Below, one piece after another: positions 58,492-64,000 of a DNA stretch of 64,000 bases. The DNA comes from Bacillus sp. BA3 (lineage in GTDB: Bacteria > Bacillota > Bacilli > Bacillales > DSM-1321). Under the pieces are notes generated by a model that was not told the DNA's origin, did not search any database, and saw nothing but the letters and a program-made list of their open reading frames with translations. Both the position numbers and the translations under genes were made by a program. The DNA is taken from positions 248,001 to 312,000 of the forward strand of contig PIZR01000005.1 of NCBI GenBank assembly GCA_002835675.1. Direction: 5' to 3'. Numbering within the stretch: position 1 is the stretch's first letter; the number at the start of each line of letters is the position of its first letter.

Positions 58492-58517
58492 GAAAGAGTG
58501 GGGAAACCCACTCTTTC
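58492..58517 (+). ncRNA. Stem-loop in the rimP-nusA leader
   Basis: A perfect 11-base stem (GAAAGAGTGGG at 58492-58502, CCCACTCTTTC at 58507-58517) capped by the tetraloop GAAA (58503-58506). The next bases are GTGTTGTATTG, without a T-run. It could end polC transcription weakly, protect the 5' end, or serve as an autoregulatory or RNase site of the operon. Confidence 0.6.
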
Positions 58518-58585
58518 GTGTTGTATTGACCATTTAATTTTGAATCCGAAACCAAGCGCATACAACGCACGTATGGAGGAAACAA

Positions 58586-59059
58586 ATGAGTAAAAAGGTA
58601 ACGGAAGTCGTAGAGGAATTAGCATTACCAGTTCTTGAAGAATTGCAGCTTGAATTAGTCGAAGTGGAGTATGTGAAGGAAGGTAAAAGCTGGTTCCTTC
58701 GAGTGTACATTGATAAAGAAACAGGCGTAGATATTGATGATTGCGGAAATGTGAGTGAAAAACTCAGTGAAAAGCTTGATGAGGTTGATCCGATTCCACA
58801 AAATTATTTTCTCGAAGTTTCATCACCCGGAGCTGAAAGGCCTCTGAAAAAAGAGAAGGATTTCCTTAATGCTATCGGTAAAAATGTTTACATAAAAACA
58901 TACGAGCCCATTTTAGATGAAAAAGAATTCGAAGGAATCTTAACCAGTTTCGATGGTGAAGAAGTGACACTCGAAGTCAGAATCAAGACAAGAAAGAAAA
59001 CGATCGTCATACCATTCGAAAAGGTAGCGAAAGCAAGATTGGCGATTACCTTCGCTTAA
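58586..59059 (+). CDS. rimP: Ribosome maturation factor RimP
   Basis: A 157-residue RimP (YlxS) that helps assemble the 30S head. [40 protein letters not shown] and [20 protein letters not shown] are the hallmark stretches, followed by a small SH3-like C-terminal domain. ATGGAGGAAAC precedes the ATG. It leads the nusA operon, the common bacterial order. Confidence 0.97.
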   Translation: MSKKVTEVVEELALPVLEELQLELVEVEYVKEGKSWFLRVYIDKETGVDIDDCGNVSEKLSEKLDEVDPIPQNYFLEVSSPGAERPLKKEKDFLNAIGKNVYIKTYEPILDEKEFEGILTSFDGEEVTLEVRIKTRKKTIVIPFEKVAKARLAITFA

Positions 59060-59102
59060 GTCAAGCAAATCATTAATTTAAATATCCGTAAGGGGGATCA
59101 CC

Positions 59103-60233
59103 ATGGGCAATGAGTTATTGGATGCTCTCTATATTTTAGAAAACGAAAAAGGAATTTCCAGGGAGGTTTTGATCGACGCGATCGAATCTGCCCTTATATC
59201 GGCATATCGCCGTAACTTTAACCAAGCACAAAATGTTCGTATCGACTTGAATCTTGGTAAAGGGACTATGCGTGTATTTGCCAGAAAAGACGTTGTTGAC
59301 GAAGTGTTCGATTCACGTCTGGAAATTTCTGTTGAAGAAGCAAGAGCAATTGATCCCAACTATCAGTTAGAGGATATTGTCGAAATGGAAGTAACACCTA
59401 AGGATTTCGGCCGTATTGCTGCACAAACAGCAAAACAAGTCGTCACTCAAAGGGTGCGTGAAGCGGAACGGGGCATCATTTATGCCGAATTCATCGATCG
59501 TGAAGAGGATATCATGACTGGTATCGTTCAACGCCAGGATTCCCGATTCATTTATGTGAGCCTAGGTAAAATCGAAGCTTTGCTCCCGGTGAATGAGCAA
59601 ATGCCGAATGAACAGTATAAGCCACATGATCGCATTAAAGTTTTCATCACTAAAGTTGAAAAGACTTCCAAGGGCCCGCAAATTTTTGTATCCCGTTCAC
59701 ATCCTGGCCTTTTAAAACGTTTATTCGAAATCGAAGTGCCTGAAATTTTTGATGGAACAGTAGAAATTAAGTCAGTTGCCCGCGAAGCAGGCGACCGTTC
59801 AAAAATCTCCGTGCACTCCGATAACGAAGAAGTAGATCCAGTCGGTTCTTGTGTAGGCCAAAAAGGACAGCGTGTCCAGGCCATCGTCAATGAATTGAAA
59901 GGTGAAAAAATCGATATCGTTAAATGGTCGGAGAATCCGGTCATTTTCGTTGCGAATGCTTTAAGCCCTTCAAAAGTACTTGAAGTTATTGTTAAAGAAG
60001 AGGAAAAGGCGACGACTGTAATCGTTCCGGATTATCAACTTTCCCTGGCAATTGGTAAGCGTGGACAAAATGCCCGTTTAGCTGCCAAGCTTACAGGCTG
60101 GAAAATTGATATCAAGAGTGAAACGGAAGCCCGCGAAGCTGGTATTTATCCTGTGGAAGAACAGGAATTCCTTTTGAGCAGAGATAGTTATGTTACTGAA
60201 GAGGAAACAGATTTCGAAGAGGATAACGAGTAA
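59103..60233 (+). CDS. nusA: Transcription termination/antitermination factor NusA
   Basis: A 376-residue NusA. The N-terminal RNA-polymerase-binding domain ([20 protein letters not shown]) is followed by S1 (~135-200, [20 protein letters not shown]) and two KH domains ([20 protein letters not shown] and [20 protein letters not shown]). It lacks the C-terminal acidic repeats of the E. coli protein, as expected for Bacillus. It stimulates pausing and intrinsic termination. TAAGGGGGATC precedes the ATG. Confidence 0.98.
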   Translation: MGNELLDALYILENEKGISREVLIDAIESALISAYRRNFNQAQNVRIDLNLGKGTMRVFARKDVVDEVFDSRLEISVEEARAIDPNYQLEDIVEMEVTPKDFGRIAAQTAKQVVTQRVREAERGIIYAEFIDREEDIMTGIVQRQDSRFIYVSLGKIEALLPVNEQMPNEQYKPHDRIKVFITKVEKTSKGPQIFVSRSHPGLLKRLFEIEVPEIFDGTVEIKSVAREAGDRSKISVHSDNEEVDPVGSCVGQKGQRVQAIVNELKGEKIDIVKWSENPVIFVANALSPSKVLEVIVKEEEKATTVIVPDYQLSLAIGKRGQNARLAAKLTGWKIDIKSETEAREAGIYPVEEQEFLLSRDSYVTEEETDFEEDNE

Positions 60234-60249
60234 TTCGAGGTGAAAAAAG

Positions 60250-60525
60250 ATGAATAGCCGAAAAAAAATCCCGATGCGTAAATGTGTGGCTACAGGCGAA
60301 ATGAAGCCGAAGAAAGAACTCATTCGCATCGTTCGATCTAAAGAAGGGGAAGTCAGCCTTGATCCTACCGGAAAGAAATCTGGAAGGGGAGCTTATTTGA
60401 CTCTTGATCGGGATGTTATCGAGCTGGCCAAAAAGAAAAATGTGCTGGCTAATCACCTTAGTACCCAAATCGATTCTTCCCTTTATGAACAATTGCTTGA
60501 ATTAGTGAATAAGGAGAAAAACTAA
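60250..60525 (+). CDS. rnpM: YlxR/RnpM family RNA-binding protein
   Basis: A 91-residue member of the YlxR (DUF448) family: [20 protein letters not shown] and [20 protein letters not shown] with the conserved GRGAYL. In B. subtilis this protein, renamed RnpM, binds and modulates RNase P RNA. It lies 16 bases after nusA behind GAGGTGAAAAAAG and just before ylxQ, the standard order. Confidence 0.94.
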   Translation: MNSRKKIPMRKCVATGEMKPKKELIRIVRSKEGEVSLDPTGKKSGRGAYLTLDRDVIELAKKKNVLANHLSTQIDSSLYEQLLELVNKEKN

Positions 60526-60529
60526 CACC

Positions 60530-60835
60530 ATGACCCAACAACAACAATGGATGTCTCTATTAGGTTTGGCCAATCGAGCACGCAAGCTAATTTCGGGTGA
60601 AGAATTAGTGGTTAAAGAGATTAGAAGCGGTAATGCCAAAGTTGTTATTTTATCCGCGGACGCTTCAAAAAACACTGAAAAAAAAATATCTGATAAGTGC
60701 GCATTTTATCAGGTTCCTTTAAAAAGAGTCGAAAGCAGGTCATTGCTCGGCCATGCGATAGGCAAGGATGCTAGAGTTGCCGTCGCAGTTCTGGATGAAG
60801 GTTTTGCACAAAAACTCCGAACGCTGCTCGATTAA
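60530..60835 (+). CDS. ylxQ: L7Ae-family RNA-binding protein YlxQ
   Basis: A 101-residue L7Ae/L30e-fold protein that probably binds kink-turn [43 protein letters not shown] and [20 protein letters not shown] match the family. Its exact role is not settled. The ribosome binding site AAGGAGAAA lies at the end of rnpM. infB begins 19 bases after the stop. Confidence 0.95.
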   Translation: MTQQQQWMSLLGLANRARKLISGEELVVKEIRSGNAKVVILSADASKNTEKKISDKCAFYQVPLKRVESRSLLGHAIGKDARVAVAVLDEGFAQKLRTLLD

Positions 60836-60854
60836 ATTTTACGGGGGTGAACGT

Positions 60855-63005
60855 ATGACAAAATTGCGTGTATATGAATATGCAAAACAAAAGAACGTTT
60901 CAAGCAAGGATGTAATAAATAAACTTAAAGAAATGAATATAGAGGTAACAAACCATATGACAGCATTAGACGATTCAACTGTAAATAAATTAAACGATTC
61001 AATCAAACCTAAAAACGAAGATAAAAGCCAAGAACCAAAAGCTAACGCTACGGTTGCGAAGTACGAAGCTGAGGCGGATGAAAAGAGCACAGTCAATAAA
61101 GAAAAACTGAAGAAAAAACCACCAGTTAAACCTGTAGGGACGAAAAAACCAACAGGTCAGTTCAACAAAGGTCGCAATAACAAGAATAAAAATAATAAAC
61201 AAAGACAACAAGCGCCTCAGGCACCTGTAACAAAACGTAAAGAAAGGGAACTTCCTGAGAAAATTACGTTTTATGAGTCTTTGACGGTTATGGAACTTGG
61301 AAAAAAACTTCACCGTGAACCTTCTGAAATCATTAAAAAACTCTTTATGCTTGGTGTTATGGCAACAATCAACCAGACTTTGGATAAAGATGCAATTGAA
61401 TTGATTTGTGCGGAATACGGTGTAGTGGCCGAAGAAGAGATTCGTATCGACCTAACAGACCTGGAATCACTTGTAACTGAGGACGCTTCTGAAGATTTGA
61501 TTGAACGTCCGGCTGTCGTGACGATCATGGGTCACGTCGACCATGGTAAAACGACATTGCTTGATTCTATACGCCATACAAAAGTAACTGAAGGCGAAGC
61601 AGGCGGAATCACTCAGCATATCGGTGCTTATCAAGTTAAAGTTAACGATAAGAAAATAACATTCCTGGATACACCAGGCCATGCTGCGTTTACGACAATG
61701 CGTGCCCGCGGTGCACAAGTTACCGATATCACCATCCTTGTCGTCGCTGCGGATGATGGCGTTATGCCTCAAACGATTGAAGCGATCAACCATGCTAAAG
61801 CGGCAGAAGTTCCAATCATCGTCGCTGTCAATAAGATGGATAAAGAAGCTGCCAATCCGGACCGTGTCATGCAAGAATTGACAGAGCACGGTTTAGTTTC
61901 TGAAGCATGGGGAGGAGATACGATCTTCGTACCAATTTCAGCTAAAAACGGTGAAGGCATCGACAGCTTGCTTGAAATGATTCTTCTTGTCAGTGAAGTG
62001 GAAGAGTATAAAGCTAATCCATCTCGTAAAGCAAATGGAACTGTCATCGAAGCACGTTTGGATAAAGGGCGCGGATCGGTTGCCACTTTGCTAGTTCAAA
62101 ACGGAACGTTGAAAATCGGCGATCCGATTGTTATCGGTAATACATTCGGACGTGTCCGTGCTATGGTTAACGATCTTGGACGCCGTGTTAAGGATGCAGG
62201 TCCATCAACACCGGTTGAAATCACAGGATTGAACGAAGTGCCACAGGCCGGCGATCGTTTCATCGTCTTTGAAGATGAGAAAACGGCCCGTCAAGTTGGG
62301 GAAGTGCGTGCACAAAGGCAACTTGCTTCACAACGTAATGAAAAATCCCGTGTAACCCTGGATACATTGTTCGAACAAATGAAAGAAGGGGAAATTAAAG
62401 AATTGAACATCATTTTAAAGGCTGATGTTCAAGGTTCTGCGGAAGCAGTAGCCGCTTCCCTGAATAAAATAGAAGTGGAAGGCGCTAAAGTAAAAATCAT
62501 ACACACTGGCGTCGGTGCTATCACAGAGTCTGACATCATCCTTGCTACAGCTTCGAATGCAATCGTCATCGGATTCAACGTCCGTCCTGACGTGAATGCG
62601 AAGCGTGCAGCTGAATCAGAAAATGTTGATGTCCGCCTTCACCGCATCATCTATAAAGCGATCGAAGAGATCGAGTCGGCTATGAAAGGGATGCTTGACC
62701 CTGAATTCGAAGAAAAAATTATCGGTCAGGCTGAAGTCCGTACGACTTTCAAAGTATCCAAGGTTGGTACGATTGCCGGTTCTTACGTTACAGAAGGAAA
62801 AATCACTCGTGACAGCGGAATTCGCTTAATTCGTCAAGGTGTCGTCATTTTCGAAGGTGAAATTGATGCATTGAAACGCTTTAAAGATGATGTAAAAGAA
62901 GTGGCAACGAACTATGAGTGCGGTATTACGATTAAAAATTACAACGACCTTAAAGAAGGCGATGTAATTGAAGCGTATGTTATGGAAGAGATTGAACGTA
63001 AATGA
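60855..63005 (+). CDS. infB: Translation initiation factor IF-2
   Basis: A 716-residue IF-2, the same length as in B. subtilis. The N-terminal IF2N domain ([20 protein letters not shown]) is followed by a Lys/Asn/Gln-rich linker (~60-145). The GTPase domain has [17 protein letters not shown] (G1, ~226), [17 protein letters not shown] (G3) and NKMDKE (G4); domains II-IV follow and bind fMet-tRNA. The ATG at 60855 follows ACGGGGGTGA at 60841-60850; the frame upstream to 60768 lies in ylxQ. The stop overlaps the ylxP start by four bases. Confidence 0.98.
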   Translation: MTKLRVYEYAKQKNVSSKDVINKLKEMNIEVTNHMTALDDSTVNKLNDSIKPKNEDKSQEPKANATVAKYEAEADEKSTVNKEKLKKKPPVKPVGTKKPTGQFNKGRNNKNKNNKQRQQAPQAPVTKRKERELPEKITFYESLTVMELGKKLHREPSEIIKKLFMLGVMATINQTLDKDAIELICAEYGVVAEEEIRIDLTDLESLVTEDASEDLIERPAVVTIMGHVDHGKTTLLDSIRHTKVTEGEAGGITQHIGAYQVKVNDKKITFLDTPGHAAFTTMRARGAQVTDITILVVAADDGVMPQTIEAINHAKAAEVPIIVAVNKMDKEAANPDRVMQELTEHGLVSEAWGGDTIFVPISAKNGEGIDSLLEMILLVSEVEEYKANPSRKANGTVIEARLDKGRGSVATLLVQNGTLKIGDPIVIGNTFGRVRAMVNDLGRRVKDAGPSTPVEITGLNEVPQAGDRFIVFEDEKTARQVGEVRAQRQLASQRNEKSRVTLDTLFEQMKEGEIKELNIILKADVQGSAEAVAASLNKIEVEGAKVKIIHTGVGAITESDIILATASNAIVIGFNVRPDVNAKRAAESENVDVRLHRIIYKAIEEIESAMKGMLDPEFEEKIIGQAEVRTTFKVSKVGTIAGSYVTEGKITRDSGIRLIRQGVVIFEGEIDALKRFKDDVKEVATNYECGITIKNYNDLKEGDVIEAYVMEEIERK

Positions 63006-63283
63006 TCGTTGGCTCTGTCCAATGTGAATGCATCATCCATGACACCCATTCTTTGAAAGAAAAACGGGCCGTGCTTCAGCGTGTCATGACACGGCTTAAG
63101 CAGAAGTTCAATATTTCTGTAGCAGAAACCGATTTTCAGGATTTATGGCAGCGGACAACGATTACTATCGTTACCGTAACATCCTCACGGAAGGCTACTG
63201 AACGGGAACTTCAAAATGCCCTTAAATTTCTAGATTCTTTTCCGGAACTAGAGCGAACAATAACAGATATAGACTGGCTTTAG
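63002..63283 (+). CDS. ylxP: YlxP-like protein (DUF503)
   Basis: A 93-residue DUF503 protein ([56 protein letters not shown]) with a ferredoxin-like alternation of strands and helices. Its function is unknown; its fixed place between infB and rbfA in Firmicutes suggests a part in ribosome or translation-factor biology. The start overlaps infB (ATGA). Confidence 0.93.
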   Translation: MIVGSVQCECIIHDTHSLKEKRAVLQRVMTRLKQKFNISVAETDFQDLWQRTTITIVTVTSSRKATERELQNALKFLDSFPELERTITDIDWL

Positions 63284-63300
63284 GCTATCGAGGTGATATT

Positions 63301-63660
63301 ATGAGCCTTCGTTCAAATCGTGTTGGCGAACAAATGAAAAAAGAGCTGAGTGAAATTATCGGCCGAAAAATTAAAGATCCAAGAATCGGATTTGTTACTG
63401 TGACGGATGTCGCGGTTACAGGTGATTTACAACAGGCAACAGTTTATATTTCCGTTTTGGGTGACCAGGAACAAAGGGAGAAAACCCTGCAAGGTCTAGC
63501 TAAGGCGAAAGGATTCATGCGTTCAGAAATTGGGCAGCGGATCCGCCTTCGCAAAACCCCTGAGCTGTTTTTTGAATTTGATGAATCGGTCGATTATGGT
63601 AATCGTATCGAGTCGTTGATTTCCCAAATCAATAAACCGGCTGAAAAAGACGAGGAATAA
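63301..63660 (+). CDS. rbfA: Ribosome-binding factor A
   Basis: A 119-residue RbfA, a KH-fold factor for 16S rRNA 5'-end processing and 30S maturation. [20 protein letters not shown] and [20 protein letters not shown] then [19 protein letters not shown] are diagnostic. Ribosome binding site CGAGGTGAT at 63290-63298. A strong terminator follows. Confidence 0.97.
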   Translation: MSLRSNRVGEQMKKELSEIIGRKIKDPRIGFVTVTDVAVTGDLQQATVYISVLGDQEQREKTLQGLAKAKGFMRSEIGQRIRLRKTPELFFEFDESVDYGNRIESLISQINKPAEKDEE

Positions 63661-63674
63661 GCAAGCAGTAAAAG

Positions 63675-63726
63675 GAGGCCGACTCAATAAGTGCTTTGCA
63701 CTTCTTGAAGTCGGTCTCTTTTTTTT
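63675..63726 (+). terminator. Terminator after rbfA
   Basis: A long stem, GAGGCCGACT with AGTCGGTCTC, continued inward by CAATAAGTGC with GCACTTCTTG (one mismatch) around a TTT loop, then eight or more T. It closes the rimP-rbfA operon before truB. Confidence 0.92.
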
Positions 63727-63829
63727 GAAAAATGGATATGTAAAAAAGCGAAAAACACCTATCGAAATTGGAATTCATTTTACTTTATGATAGTAATTTA
63801 GGGTGTTTTATAAATGATGAGGTGAAAGC

Positions 63830-64000
63830 GTGAACGGTATTCTTCCATTATGGAAACCCAAGGGATTGACATCCCATGATTGTGTTTTTAAATTAAGAAA
63901 GATCCTAAAGACTAAAAAGGTTGGGCACACAGGTACTTTAGATCCTGATGTAACAGGGGTTTTACCTATTTGTATTGGCAGGGCAACCAAGATAGCCGAA
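63830..64000 (+). CDS. truB: tRNA pseudouridine-55 synthase TruB, N-terminal part
   Basis: The frame runs off the window end, giving 57 residues. [20 protein letters not shown] and [20 protein letters not shown] match TruB; the aspartate of TLDP is the catalytic residue for making pseudouridine 55 in the tRNA T-loop. GTG at 63830 is the start, behind ATGAGGTGAAA. An earlier canonical start in frame with a ribosome binding site is not seen. Confidence 0.95.
   Translation, partial: MNGILPLWKPKGLTSHDCVFKLRKILKTKKVGHTGTLDPDVTGVLPICIGRATKIAE

Noticed and set aside
58492..58517. Calling the rimP-leader hairpin a standard intrinsic terminator
   Set aside because: It is not followed by a T-run; it was kept as a stem-loop of unknown role.
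63822..63836. cre-like site at the truB start
   Set aside because: The TGAAAGCG..AAC resemblance is partial and coincides with the ribosome binding site and start codon, so chance is likely.

Overview
The window is a chromosomal segment of a Gram-positive, endospore-former-type Bacillaceae bacterium. The gene order and protein lengths closely follow Bacillus subtilis from rbgA to truB. Low GC, strong AGGAGG ribosome binding sites, frequent GTG/TTG starts, PolC, the CodY repressor and the CheC/CheD/FliY chemotaxis set all fit this. Divergence from B. subtilis suggests a relative such as Peribacillus, but the genus cannot be fixed from sequence reading alone. Every gene lies on the + strand. 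I see no tRNA, rRNA, CRISPR array, insertion sequence, prophage or other sign of recent transfer.

Layout. (1) 1-6163: end of rbgA (ribosome-assembly GTPase), rnhB, the orphan pair ylqG-ylqH (a large possibly FliK-like protein and a free-standing FlhB C-terminal domain), then sucC-sucD. (2) 6244-15025: dprA, topA, trmFO, xerC/codV, hslV-hslU and codY, closed by a strong terminator. (3) 15030-15739: a 700-base AT-rich non-coding region that should carry the fla/che promoters; a good SigD-type promoter match lies at 15185-15211. (4) 15740-44004: the fla/che operon, flgB to sigD-swrB, encoding rod, MS-ring, switch, export gate, ATPase, hook, FlhF/FlhG, the chemotaxis proteins and SigD. (5) 44014-49457: rpsB, tsf, pyrH, frr, uppS, cdsA. 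(6) 49501-58392: dxr, rseP/rasP, proS, polC. (7) 58434-64000: rimP-nusA-rnpM(ylxR)-ylxQ-infB-ylxP-rbfA and the start of truB.

How the parts work together. The fla/che operon makes the hook-basal body and chemotaxis core, and its penultimate gene makes SigD, which drives late flagellar genes and probably feeds back on the operon. CodY, encoded just upstream, is a known nutritional repressor of motility in Bacillus. The flanking blocks are housekeeping: translation factors, lipid and isoprenoid synthesis, replication and the TCA cycle.

No wholly new system was found. The main departures from a routine annotation are: a flagellar operon gene between flgD and flgE broken by several frame disruptions (24786-25165); an intact flbD/swrD frame with no ATG/GTG/TTG start, apparently beginning at ATT (26553); long A-tracts early in fliG and in the cheB linker that could allow slippage; perfect stem-loops ahead of sigD and in the rimP-nusA leader; and an HslV with an N-terminal threonine rather than the serine known from B. 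subtilis.
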